This document shows positions 10,987-19,187 of a DNA stretch of 64,000 nt, piece by piece. The notes under the pieces were generated by a model that saw only the letters and a program-made list of their open reading frames with translations, made no database searches and was not told the origin of the DNA. The position numbers and the translations under genes are program-made. Every line of letters begins with the position of its first letter. Position 1 is the stretch's first letter. Source of the stretch: Halomonas sp. YLGW01 (GTDB lineage: Bacteria > Pseudomonadota > Gammaproteobacteria > Pseudomonadales > Halomonadaceae); the NCBI RefSeq assembly GCF_014840935.1, contig NZ_CP062005.1, positions 2,790,001-2,854,000 of the forward strand. The letters run 5' to 3'.

Positions 10987-11781
10987 GTGAGCGACAATCT
11001 CCGACTCCACGGCTTCAACAACCTGACCAGTTCGTTGAGCTTCAACATCTATGACATCTGCTATGCCAAGACCGAAGATCAGCGTCGGGCCTACATCGAT
11101 TACATCGACGAGCTCTACAATGCCGAGCGGCTGACGCAGATCCTCAAGGATGTCACCAATATCATCGGCGCCCATGTGCTCAACATCTCGCGTCAGGACT
11201 ACGAGCCCCACGGTGCCAGCGTGACCATCCTGATCGCCGAGCATGAGCTCGAGGATCCCGCGCCGGAGCAGACCGCCCCCGGCCCGGGCCCGCTGCCGGA
11301 GACCGTGGTCGGCCACCTGGACAAGAGCCACGTCACGGTGCACAGCTACCCGGAGTCCCACCCGGACAACGGCATCAGCACCTTCCGTCTGGACATCGAT
11401 GTCTCGACCTGCGGCATGATCAGCCCGCTCAAGGCGCTGAACTACCTGATCCACAGCTTCGATTCCGACATCGTCACCATGGACTACCGGGTGCGGGGCT
11501 TCACCCGCGACGTCGACGGCAAGAAGCTGTTCATCGACCACGACATCACCTCGATCCAGGACTACCTGGCCGAGGACACCAAGAACGCCTACCAGATGGT
11601 CGACGTGAACGTGTATCAGGAAAACATGTTCCACACCAAGATGTTGCTGAAGGACTTCGAGCTCGACAATTACCTGTTCGGCACCTCGCGCCGGGACCTG
11701 ACCTTCGAGGAGGCGCGCGACATCGAGAGCCGCCTGCGCAAGGAGATGCTCGAGATCTTCTACTCGCGCAACATGGACTGA
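10987..11781 (+). CDS. speD: S-adenosylmethionine decarboxylase proenzyme, class 1A
   Basis: Makes decarboxylated SAM, the aminopropyl donor for spermidine. The 264 residues align throughout with E. coli SpeD ([38 protein letters not shown]). Self-cleavage should occur at LDK|SH, with S114 becoming the pyruvoyl group. I chose GTG 10987, preceded by GAGGGAGG, because it gives the family N-terminus; a longer frame from 10861 would add unrelated residues. No speE is adjacent. A very strong hairpin follows. Confidence 0.96.
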   Translation: MSDNLRLHGFNNLTSSLSFNIYDICYAKTEDQRRAYIDYIDELYNAERLTQILKDVTNIIGAHVLNISRQDYEPHGASVTILIAEHELEDPAPEQTAPGPGPLPETVVGHLDKSHVTVHSYPESHPDNGISTFRLDIDVSTCGMISPLKALNYLIHSFDSDIVTMDYRVRGFTRDVDGKKLFIDHDITSIQDYLAEDTKNAYQMVDVNVYQENMFHTKMLLKDFELDNYLFGTSRRDLTFEEARDIESRLRKEMLEIFYSRNMD

Positions 11782-11811
11782 CGAGCACTCGCCCCCGCGA
11801 CACGCTCTCAT

Positions 11812-11848
11812 GACGACGCCCCGCCAGGCTGCCTGGCGGGGCGTCGTC
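11812..11848. terminator. Perfect 18-bp hairpin between speD and coq7
   Basis: The arms at 11812-11829 and 11831-11848 are exact reverse complements around a single central base, lying between two convergent genes. This is best read as a bidirectional terminator, although no long T run follows on either side. Confidence 0.7.
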
Positions 11849-11868
11849 TGTGGGCAGTACGGTAAGCG

Positions 11869-12510
11869 TCAGAGCCGATAGACGCTGGTGGTCATCAGCT
11901 TGGAGACCAGCCGCATGCCGGCCTTGACCGGGGCCGGGAACTCGGCGCCACCGGCTTCCAGCGCCCAGCGTTCGTGATGGGCCTCGTCCTCACGCATCTT
12001 CTCGAGCACCGCCCGGGAGCGGCGATCTCCCGCCGGCAAGGCCTCCAGGTGCTCGTCCAGGTGCTCACCAACCTGCTCCTCGGTGGCGGCCACGAAGCCC
12101 AGGCTCACCCGGTCGCCCACCGCCCCGGCCACGGCGCCCAGCCCGAAGGAGGCGCCGTAGAAGAGCGGGTTGAGCAGGCTGGTGCGGCCGTCGAGCTCCT
12201 CGAGACGGGCATCGCACCAGGCCAGGTGATCGATCTCCTCCTGGGCGGCCTGCTCCATCTGGCTGCGAATATCGGGCAGCTTGGCGGTCAGCCCCTGCCC
12301 CTGGTAGAGGGCCTGGGCACAGACCTCGCCGGTGTGGTTGATGCGCATCAGGCCCACGGCGTGGGCGCGCTCGGTCTCGTCGAGCGCGCCGTCCTGCACC
12401 CCCGCCGCCGGGCTCGGCCGCGACGGCTGAGCGGCGTGGGGCACCAGGGTGCGAAGAATGGTATCGAACTGCTGGATCAGGTGATCGTTGCGGGAAAACT
12501 GGCGGTTCAT
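11869..12510 (-). CDS. coq7: 3-demethoxyubiquinol 3-hydroxylase (COQ7 family)
   Basis: Carboxylate-bridged diiron hydroxylase of the penultimate step of ubiquinone synthesis. The 213 residues show two ferritin-like repeats with iron-binding motifs: GEVCAQALY with EEIDHLAWC, and EEQVGEHL with [10 protein letters not shown] short hydrophobic patch ([11 protein letters not shown]) would dip into the inner membrane. Bacterial lineages with Coq7 usually lack UbiF. The gene is convergent with speD and monocistronic by position. Confidence 0.95.
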   Translation of the reverse strand: MNRQFSRNDHLIQQFDTILRTLVPHAAQPSRPSPAAGVQDGALDETERAHAVGLMRINHTGEVCAQALYQGQGLTAKLPDIRSQMEQAAQEEIDHLAWCDARLEELDGRTSLLNPLFYGASFGLGAVAGAVGDRVSLGFVAATEEQVGEHLDEHLEALPAGDRRSRAVLEKMREDEAHHERWALEAGGAEFPAPVKAGMRLVSKLMTTSVYRL

Positions 12511-12667
12511 AGGGCCCCCGTGGATGACATCTCTAGTCTACCCGAGCCGCGACGCGACCAGAAGTTCCGGCCCGCGACGAACTGCCCGACTCCTCTCCAA
12601 CGCCTCGACCGACCTCATGCACCCCGGGTCCTGATCCCCCGCGATTACAGACCCGCCCGGCTAATGC

Positions 12668-12694
12668 AAAAGGCCCGGGGGAGTTCCCCGGGCC
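12668..12694 (-). terminator. Intrinsic terminator after hinT
   Basis: On the minus strand GGCCCGGGG and CCCCGGGCC form a 9-bp stem with a 5-nt loop followed by TTTT. It lies about 80 bp past the hinT stop. Confidence 0.75.
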
Positions 12695-12771
12695 AAGCAC
12701 CGATGCATCGGACTCGTCTGCGCCTCGACAGGCCCGCGGCCTGATACCGGCTACCGGCTACCGGTTTCCCG

Positions 12772-13113
12772 CTACCCCGCCGGCCAAGTGAAGTCGCGAC
12801 CGCCCATCAGATGCATATGGACATGATAGACCGTCTGGCCGCCACGCTCATTGCAGTTCATCACCACCCGATAGCCCTCGTCGGCGAAGCCCGCCTGCTT
12901 GGCCAGCGAGGCGGCAGTGAACTGCAGCCGGCCGATCAGCGCCAGGTCCTCCTCGGCGATATCGTTGAGGGTCGGGATATGACGCTTGGGAATCACCAGC
13001 TGATGCGTGGGCGCCTGGGGGCTGATGTCGTTGAAGGCCAGCACCTCATCGTCTTCATAGACGATATCGGCGGGAATCTCGCGGTTGATGATCTTGCAGA
13101 ACAGGCAATCCAT
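12772..13113 (-). CDS. hinT: Histidine-triad nucleotide-binding protein (HinT-like)
   Basis: HIT-family purine nucleoside phosphoramidase. The 113 residues contain the N-terminal CLFCKIINREIPADIVYEDD block and the terminal triad HVHMHLMGGR, the defining His-x-His-x-His. ATG 13113 has GGAGGGGC upstream. It follows the PrkB-type kinase by about 40 bp on the same strand and could be the last gene of the purD-thioesterase-kinase-hinT run, closed by the hairpin at 12668-12694. Confidence 0.93.
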   Translation of the reverse strand: MDCLFCKIINREIPADIVYEDDEVLAFNDISPQAPTHQLVIPKRHIPTLNDIAEEDLALIGRLQFTAASLAKQAGFADEGYRVVMNCNERGGQTVYHVHMHLMGGRDFTWPAG

Positions 13114-13153
13114 GGTGCCCCTCCCTTCTGGAACGGTCGGTGGTGGTCGGCCT

Positions 13154-14026
13154 TCAGCGGAAGCGCCGCTGGGCCAGCAGGTGGCGGACCAGTGGGCCCA
13201 GGATCAGCTCCATGGCCAACGGCATGCGCGCCCCGGGCACCACCAGGGTGTGGGGGCGGCTCATGAAGGCATCCTGAATCATCGCCAGCAGGTAGGGGAA
13301 GTCCACCGTGGAAGGATCGCGGAAGCGAATCACCACGAAGGACTCGGCGTCGGTGGGGATGTCCTGGACCTCGAAGGGGTTGGAGGTATCCACCGTGGGC
13401 ACCCGCTGGAAATTGATGTGGCTGCGCGAGAACTGCGGCTGGATATAGCGCACATAGTCGTGCATCCGCCCGAGGATGGTGTCGATCACCGCCTCCTGAG
13501 AGTAGCCCCGCAGCTTGGTGTCGCGATCGATCTTCTGGATCCACTCGAGGTTCATGGTCGGCGCCACCCCCACCAGCAGGTCGACGTGGCGCGCGATGTC
13601 GTGCTCAGGCGTCACCAGGCCACCATGCAGCCCCTCGTAGAACAAGAGATCGGTGCCGCTGGGCAGCGGCTGCCAATCGGTGAAGGTGCCGACCTGGTGC
13701 CCAAGCTCGATCATCCGCTTGTCTTCGGCGTGGATGTAGTGGCGGAAGGTGCCGGAGCCCTGGTCACCATACTCCTGGAACAGCGCCTCGAGGCGATCCA
13801 GCAGGTTGGCCTCCACCGCGAAGTGCGACAGCTCGTCGGTGCGCTCGGGTTCCTCGCGGAAGATCCGGGCCAGCTCGTCCTTGGTATAGCGATGGAAGGC
13901 GTCACCGTCGACGGTGGCGGCATGCACGTCCTCGCGGGTGAACATGCGCTCGAAGGTCCGGCGCACCGTGGTGGTCCCCGCCCCGCTGGAGCCGGTCACG
14001 GCGATGATCGGATATTCCCGGGACAT
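13154..14026 (-). CDS. PrkB-type phosphoribulokinase/uridine kinase family protein
   Basis: P-loop kinase of the phosphoribulokinase family. The 290 residues match E. coli PrkB in size; the P-loop GSSGAGTT is at 12-19, followed by DGDAFHRY and HYIHAEDKRM, and a FYEGLHGG segment. No RuBisCO or other Calvin-cycle gene is visible, so a role in carbon fixation is not supported; the physiological substrate of this gammaproteobacterial subgroup is uncertain. The start ATG 14026 overlaps the thioesterase stop by one base (TGATG), indicating coupling. Confidence 0.85.
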   Translation of the reverse strand: MSREYPIIAVTGSSGAGTTTVRRTFERMFTREDVHAATVDGDAFHRYTKDELARIFREEPERTDELSHFAVEANLLDRLEALFQEYGDQGSGTFRHYIHAEDKRMIELGHQVGTFTDWQPLPSGTDLLFYEGLHGGLVTPEHDIARHVDLLVGVAPTMNLEWIQKIDRDTKLRGYSQEAVIDTILGRMHDYVRYIQPQFSRSHINFQRVPTVDTSNPFEVQDIPTDAESFVVIRFRDPSTVDFPYLLAMIQDAFMSRPHTLVVPGARMPLAMELILGPLVRHLLAQRRFR

Positions 14027-14481
14027 CAGGCACCACCTTCGGGGCGAGGCCACGCCGGCGACAGGGCCTCCTGCACAGACTCGGGCACCGGCACCGGCTT
14101 GCCGGTGGCGGGGTCGAGCAGCACCAGGTTCAGTCGGGCGGTGGCCACGGGACGCTGGTCATGCTCGCGCACCACCCGGTGATAGACGCACAGCGCCTTG
14201 CCCTCGACGGGCGGAATCGCGGTCTCGACGATCAGGGCGTCGGGCCAGGCGGCCTCGCCCTGATACTGGATGGCAAGATCGGCGACCACACTCGGGCAGC
14301 CCTCCAGATCCCATTCCCGAAGCCCTCGGGAGGCCAGCGCCTCGGTCCTGGCCTCGTGCAGCAGCGATACCAGGGCATCGTGGCCCAAGTGGCGGCCGTA
14401 ATTCATGTCGGTGATGCGCACCGACAGAGAGTGGCGATGCAGGATGGCGTCTGCCGGAAATTCCAGGCGTACTCGTGGCAT
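14026..14481 (-). CDS. Acyl-CoA thioesterase, 4HBT hotdog family
   Basis: The 151 residues show the 4-hydroxybenzoyl-CoA thioesterase pattern: RITDMNYGRHLGHDALVSLLHEAR, with the Asp-Met-Asn-Tyr-Gly-Arg-His motif preceding the catalytic helix, then a VADLAIQYQGEA strand and VETAIPPVEGKAL. Such proteins hydrolyse acyl- or aryl-CoAs; the exact substrate cannot be read. GGGAG precedes ATG 14481. The gene sits between purD and the PrkB-type kinase with one-base overlap to the latter. Confidence 0.82.
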   Translation of the reverse strand: MPRVRLEFPADAILHRHSLSVRITDMNYGRHLGHDALVSLLHEARTEALASRGLREWDLEGCPSVVADLAIQYQGEAAWPDALIVETAIPPVEGKALCVYHRVVREHDQRPVATARLNLVLLDPATGKPVPVPESVQEALSPAWPRPEGGA

Positions 14482-14536
14482 GTCAACTCCCTGTCGTCGA
14501 AGCTCTCGTCGGGCCTATCGTCAGACCTGGGGGCGC

Positions 14537-15823
14537 TCAGCGCCCCCGGGCGATGGCGCGGAAGGCGATGTCGCGGCGATAGCTCATGTCCGGCCAATCG
14601 ATGGCCGCCACCCCTTCGTAGGCCAGCGCCTGGGCATTCGCCACCGTGTCGCCCAGGGCGGTCACACATAGCACGCGCCCGCCGCTGGTCGCGACCCGAC
14701 CTTGGTCATCCTGGGTGGTACCGGCATGGAATACCTTGCAGCCGGTATCCTCGGCGGCTTCGATGCCATCGATCACATCGCCCTTGCGGTAGCTGCCCGG
14801 GTACCCGCCAGCGGCCAGCACCACGCCGACCGCGGCTCGCTCGTCCCACTCGATGGTCGCGCGATCGAGCTCGCCCTGGCTGCCCGCCAGGCACAGCGCG
14901 GCGAGATCGGATTCCAGGCGCATCATGATCGGCTGGGTCTCCGGATCACCGAAGCGGCAGTTGTACTCGATCACCTTGGGCGCGCCGCTCTTGTCGATCA
15001 TCAGTCCCGCGTAGAGGAAGCCTGTGTAGGGGTGTCCCTCGGCCGCCATGCCCTTGACTGTGGGCAGGATCACCTCGTCCATGATGCGCTGATAGACCGC
15101 CTCGGTGACCACCGGGGCCGGGGAATAGGCGCCCATGCCACCGGTATTGGGGCCGGTGTCACCGTCGCCGGCGCGCTTGTGATCCTGGCTAGTGGCCATC
15201 GGCAGCACGTGCTCGCCGTCGACCATGACGATGAAGCTGGCCTCCTCGCCATCGAGGAATTCCTCGATCACCACCCGGGCGCCGGCATCGCCGAAGGCGT
15301 TGGCCTCGAGCATGTCGCGGATCGCCGCTTCGGCCTCGGCCTCGGTCATGGCCACAATGACGCCCTTGCCGGCGGCCAGGCCGTCTGCCTTGATGACGAT
15401 CGGCGCGCCCTTCTCGGCGAGGTAGGCCAGCGCCGGCTCCACGGCGGTGAAGGTCTGGTAGTCCGCGCTGGGAATCGCGTGGCGGGCCAGGAAGTCCTTG
15501 GTGAAGGACTTGGAGCCTTCGAGCTGGGCGGCGGCCTGGGTCGGGCCGAAGATCGCAAGCCCCGCAGCCTGGAAGCGGTCGACCACGCCCTCGACCAGCG
15601 GCGCCTCGGGACCGACGATGGTCAGCTCGATGGCGTGGTCGCGGGCGAAGGCCTCGAGGGCCGCCAGGTCGGTGGCCGCGATGTCGACATTGGAGACCTT
15701 GGGCTCGACCAGGCTGCCGGCGTTGCCGGGAGCCACGTAGACCGCCTCGACGCGAGGAGACTGGGCGACCTTCCAGGCCAGGGCATGTTCGCGGCCGCCG
15801 CCGCCGATGATCAGAACCTTCAT
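14537..15823 (-). CDS. purD: Phosphoribosylamine-glycine ligase (GARS)
   Basis: Second step of de novo purine synthesis, ATP-dependent joining of phosphoribosylamine and glycine. The 428 residues have MKVLIIGGGGREHAL, the ATP-grasp region (PIVIKADGLAAGKGVIVA, EEFLDGEEASF) and GDPETQPIMMRL, and match the usual length. AAGG lies upstream of ATG 15823. The usual partner purH is not adjacent. Upstream on the minus strand an extended -10-like TGGCATAAT occurs at 15875-15883, a weak promoter candidate. Confidence 0.97.
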   Translation of the reverse strand: MKVLIIGGGGREHALAWKVAQSPRVEAVYVAPGNAGSLVEPKVSNVDIAATDLAALEAFARDHAIELTIVGPEAPLVEGVVDRFQAAGLAIFGPTQAAAQLEGSKSFTKDFLARHAIPSADYQTFTAVEPALAYLAEKGAPIVIKADGLAAGKGVIVAMTEAEAEAAIRDMLEANAFGDAGARVVIEEFLDGEEASFIVMVDGEHVLPMATSQDHKRAGDGDTGPNTGGMGAYSPAPVVTEAVYQRIMDEVILPTVKGMAAEGHPYTGFLYAGLMIDKSGAPKVIEYNCRFGDPETQPIMMRLESDLAALCLAGSQGELDRATIEWDERAAVGVVLAAGGYPGSYRKGDVIDGIEAAEDTGCKVFHAGTTQDDQGRVATSGGRVLCVTALGDTVANAQALAYEGVAAIDWPDMSYRRDIAFRAIARGR

Positions 15824-15910
15824 CTTCAGACCTTGCTCGACTGATGGGTAGGGAGAATGCGCAATAGGTCGCGCATTATGCCAGAAAGCCGGCGGCCTTG
15901 TCGGGCGGGC

Positions 15911-16381
15911 TCAATCCTTGTCGCTGCCCTTGTCACCGTCCTTTTCACTGCCCCGAGGCCCCTGCTGGAAGGTCTGCTGCCAGAAGCGCATGTTTTCCTC
16001 GGCCATCTCGCGCATCATTTCCATTGGCGTATGGCGCATGGCCTCCTTCCACTGGTCCTGCATGCGCTGCTGCTGCTCCATCATCAACTGGGTACCCTGC
16101 TCCAGATACCGGGCCAGCGGCAGCGGCTGCGCCATGTCGTAGACGCGGATGAACTGGGCCAGCAGATCGTTGGAGAAGACCTCTGAATCGCCGCCGGCCT
16201 GTTCCTGTTCGATGATGATCGACAAGAGGATGGTGCGGGTCAGGTCCTCACCGGACTTGGCATCCTCGACGCGAAAGGGCACTTCCTCGAGGATCAGGTT
16301 GCGCAGGTCCTCGAGCGTCACATAGCGGCTCTGTTCGGTATCATAGAGCCGGCGGTTGGCATACTTGCGAATCACGCGCAC
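15911..16381 (-). CDS. phaR: Polyhydroxyalkanoate synthesis repressor PhaR
   Basis: DNA- and PHB-granule-binding regulator that controls phasin expression. The 156 residues begin at GTG 16381 (AGGAG upstream) with the PHB_acc_N domain signature VIRKYANRRLYDTEQSRYVTL, followed by the PHB_acc region (LARYLEQGTQLMMEQQQRMQ) and a charged, Lys/Asp-rich C-terminal tail. Presence implies PHA storage, typical of Halomonas. Divergent from rsmE with only 104 bp between starts, so the two promoters must share that interval. Confidence 0.93.
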   Translation of the reverse strand: MRVIRKYANRRLYDTEQSRYVTLEDLRNLILEEVPFRVEDAKSGEDLTRTILLSIIIEQEQAGGDSEVFSNDLLAQFIRVYDMAQPLPLARYLEQGTQLMMEQQQRMQDQWKEAMRHTPMEMMREMAEENMRFWQQTFQQGPRGSEKDGDKGSDKD

Positions 16382-16485
16382 GGACGGTGCTCCTGTTATC
16401 GGCTTTGCTGGTATTGTGCACCGCGTCTGGCGTTCTAGCCACCGTCGCCGTCTCCCTGTCATCCGCTGCGCGCCGCCGAGGCCAC

Positions 16486-17199
16486 ATGAACCTGATCCTG
16501 CTCGACCCCGCCGACCTGACCGACGACCATCACGCCTGGGTGCGCGACCCTCGGCGTCTTCGCCACCTGCGCGAGGTGCATCGCGCCCGCCCCGGCGATG
16601 AACTGACCCTTGGCGTGCGCGGCGGGGCCATCGGCCGTGGCCGGCTGGTGACGCTGGATGAAGACGGCGCCCGCTTCGCCCTCGATGCCCTCGACCAGGC
16701 CCCGCCGCCGGCGCTGGACATCGAGCTTGTCCTGGCCCTGCCCCGTCCGCGCATGCTGGCCCGATCGCTTGAGCACGTCACGGCTCTCGGCGTGAAGCGC
16801 ATCACCCTGCTACACACCCGGCGAGTGGAAAAGAGCTATTGGCAGTCGCCCGAACTGTCCGAAGAGAAGATCCATCAGCACCTGGTGCTGGGCCTCGAGC
16901 AGGCCCGCGACACGGCCCTGCCCGAGGTACACCTGGAAACCCGCTTCAAGCCCTTCGTCGAAGATCGCCTGCCGGCGCAGCTCAAAGGGCGCACCGGCCT
17001 GCTCGCCCATCCCGGCATGGAGGCGGCCTGCCCCCGCGGGCTCGAGGCCCCGGCGACCCTGGTGGTGGGCCCCGAGGGCGGTTTCATCCCCTATGAGGTG
17101 GAGGCGCTATTGGCGGCCGGCTGCCAGGGCATTCACCTGGGCCGCCGTATCCTGCGGGTCGAGACGGCGGTCGTCGCCCTGCTGGCACGGCTCGGCTAG
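16486..17199 (+). CDS. rsmE: 16S rRNA (uracil1498-N3)-methyltransferase
   Basis: SPOUT-class methyltransferase acting on the 30S subunit. The 237 residues from ATG 16486 (GAGG upstream) show a PUA-like N-terminus (RHLREVHRARPGDELTLG) and the knotted SAM site near the C-terminus: VVGPEGGFIPYEVE and HLGRRILRVETAVVALL. A longer frame begins at 16387 but overlaps the phaR start region and adds a hydrophobic stretch not seen in RsmE. Two copies of a 14-bp CTAGCTCGGYTCGA unit follow at 17196-17223. Confidence 0.96.
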   Translation: MNLILLDPADLTDDHHAWVRDPRRLRHLREVHRARPGDELTLGVRGGAIGRGRLVTLDEDGARFALDALDQAPPPALDIELVLALPRPRMLARSLEHVTALGVKRITLLHTRRVEKSYWQSPELSEEKIHQHLVLGLEQARDTALPEVHLETRFKPFVEDRLPAQLKGRTGLLAHPGMEAACPRGLEAPATLVVGPEGGFIPYEVEALLAAGCQGIHLGRRILRVETAVVALLARLG

Positions 17200-17276
17200 C
17201 TCGGTTCGACTAGCTCGGCTCGACGGGGCACGCACGGGTGAGCCGAGGCCTCCGGCAAAGGGCCGGCGGGCCACCC

Positions 17277-18575
17277 TCACTCCTGCAGCCGCTCGAGCAG
17301 CGACACCGTGGCGAAGCCGTCTGGCGTCAGGCCCTGGGAGGCCTGGAAGGCGCGCAGCCCGGCGCGGGTATTGGGTCCCATGATGCCATCCGGCGTGCCG
17401 GTGGCGAAGCCGCGGGCGTTGAGCGCGCGCTGCAGCTCGCGCACCTGAGCTCGGGAAAGCGGTGTCTCCTGGCGCGGCCAGTCGGCACGGATGCCCGGCT
17501 CCCCCGCCACGCGGCGCGACAGCGTGCCCACAGCCAGCGCATAGCTGGTGGCGTTGTTGTAGCGCAGGATAGCGCGATAGTTGCCACCGACCAGGAAGGC
17601 GGGGCCCCGGGCGCCAGCGGGGGCGAGGATCGACGCCTGGCCGAGCGTCGGCAGCGCGCCGCCGTCCACCGCGCGCACGCCCTGCTTAGCCCAGGCCTCG
17701 CTCGCGCGCCGGGTGGCGAGCTCGGTCTGGGCGTAGTCGAAATCGGGCGGCAGACGCACCTCGATGCCCCATGGCTCGCCGGCCTGCCAGCCGGCCCGGG
17801 CCAGGTAGTTGGCGGTGGAGGCCATCACGTCGGGGATACTGCCCCAGATGTCACGGCGGCCGTCACTATCGCCGTCTTCGGCATAGGCCAGGTAGCTCGA
17901 GGGCAGAAACTGGGTGTGCCCCATGGCCCCCGCCCAGCTACCGATCATGCGCTCCGGGGCGATATCGCCGGCCTCGATGATGCGCAGCGCGGCGATCAGC
18001 TCGCCGCGGGCGAAGTCGCGGCGGCGGCCGTCGAAGGCCAGGGTCGCCAGGGCGTCCAGGGTCGAGAAACTGCCGAAGTGGCTGCCGTAGTTGCTCTCCA
18101 CGCCCCAGATCGCCACCACCACCTCGGCCGGCACGCCATAGCGACCGGCCATGCGCTCGGCGGTGGTGCGGTGCTCGGCCAGGCGCTCGCGCCCGGTGTT
18201 CACCCGGGTCGACGACACGGCACTGTCCAGGTATTGCCAGATGGGGCGCACGAACTCGGGCTGGGCCCGGTCGTACTCGAGAATCTTCGGCCGGTAGCGG
18301 ACATCGGCCAGGACGCGATCGAGGGTCGACGCGGCGATGCCCTCGGCCCGCGCCTGGCGGCGGAAAGAAGCGAGCCAGGCATCAAAAGACGCCGGCCGCT
18401 CGGCGGTGACTGGCTCAGCGGACGTATCGCCGAGGGACGTCTCGGAAGACACGGATGAAGCCTGGTCTTGAGTCTGGTTTCGAGCCGAGTCTTGAGCCTG
18501 AGCCTGGCTCAGGGGACTGCCCTGACAGCCGGCCAGCGCGCCGAGCAACAGCGCGCCTACGAGGATCCTGCGCAT
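17277..18575 (-). CDS. Lytic murein transglycosylase, MltB-like lipoprotein with PG-binding domain
   Basis: Cleaves the MurNAc-GlcNAc bond with 1,6-anhydro formation. From ATG 18575 the protein has a lipoprotein signal (LLLGALAGC, lipidated C17), a Ser/Gln linker, an SLT_2 domain (about 75-370) with the catalytic glutamate in AIWGVESNYGSHFG, and a C-terminal PG_binding_1 domain (about 372-430, ALNARGFATGTPDGIMGPNTR). This two-domain layout fits the MltB_2 subgroup rather than E. coli MltB itself. It is convergent with rsmE. Confidence 0.92.
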   Translation of the reverse strand: MRRILVGALLLGALAGCQGSPLSQAQAQDSARNQTQDQASSVSSETSLGDTSAEPVTAERPASFDAWLASFRRQARAEGIAASTLDRVLADVRYRPKILEYDRAQPEFVRPIWQYLDSAVSSTRVNTGRERLAEHRTTAERMAGRYGVPAEVVVAIWGVESNYGSHFGSFSTLDALATLAFDGRRRDFARGELIAALRIIEAGDIAPERMIGSWAGAMGHTQFLPSSYLAYAEDGDSDGRRDIWGSIPDVMASTANYLARAGWQAGEPWGIEVRLPPDFDYAQTELATRRASEAWAKQGVRAVDGGALPTLGQASILAPAGARGPAFLVGGNYRAILRYNNATSYALAVGTLSRRVAGEPGIRADWPRQETPLSRAQVRELQRALNARGFATGTPDGIMGPNTRAGLRAFQASQGLTPDGFATVSLLERLQE

Positions 18576-18719
18576 CGCGGGTGATACTCCATCATCACGG
18601 GGGTAGGCAGGCATCATCGCGCAGATCCCCCTACGTCACCAGCCTTACCCACCCCGGCTTTGGTTCACTCCATCTAAGGCCCCGCACGGCGCACGCTCAA
18701 GGCTTCTCCCAACGCCTGC

Positions 18720-19187
18720 TCAGGACACTGGCCACAGGCGGGCGATCACCAGCAGATGGCAGACCACCACCACCGCGGTCAGAACGTTGCGCAGCCTGCG
18801 GTACCAACTGGGCAGGCCGGCCACGCTCGCCGGACTGGCCTCAAGGCCTCGCACCGCCAGGAACCCCAGCATCATGACCAGGGCCCCCGGCAGCCCGCCC
18901 CACAAGAGCCCCGGCCAGGCGATCAGGCTCGGGGCCATGCTCGCCACCAGTCGGCGGCGAAAGGCGGGGCTCGAGGGGGCATCACGGCCCATGGCCAACC
19001 CCCAATGGATGCCACCGAGGAAGGACAGGATCACCGCGCCGTAGGCGAGAAAGGCCGCCAGCGCCGGCACCTGCCAGGCAACCGGTGCCCACCAGCCGCC
19101 CAGGGCCGTGACCACGAAGGGGATCAGGCCGGCCAGGCCGAGCAGGATGGGCAGACGGGGCTCACCGGAGGGGAACAAGAGGCGCAT
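18720..19187 (-). CDS. DUF3429 membrane protein
   Basis: The 155 residues are predicted to form about five hydrophobic helices, with the motif SFLGGIHWGLAMG characteristic of DUF3429. No biochemical role is established. Its ATG overlaps the photolyase stop by one base (TGATG), so it is the third gene of the DUF2256-CRY-DASH-DUF3429 operon, which hints at a light- or photodamage-associated role; that is guilt by association only. Confidence 0.82.
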   Translation of the reverse strand: MRLLFPSGEPRLPILLGLAGLIPFVVTALGGWWAPVAWQVPALAAFLAYGAVILSFLGGIHWGLAMGRDAPSSPAFRRRLVASMAPSLIAWPGLLWGGLPGALVMMLGFLAVRGLEASPASVAGLPSWYRRLRNVLTAVVVVCHLLVIARLWPVS

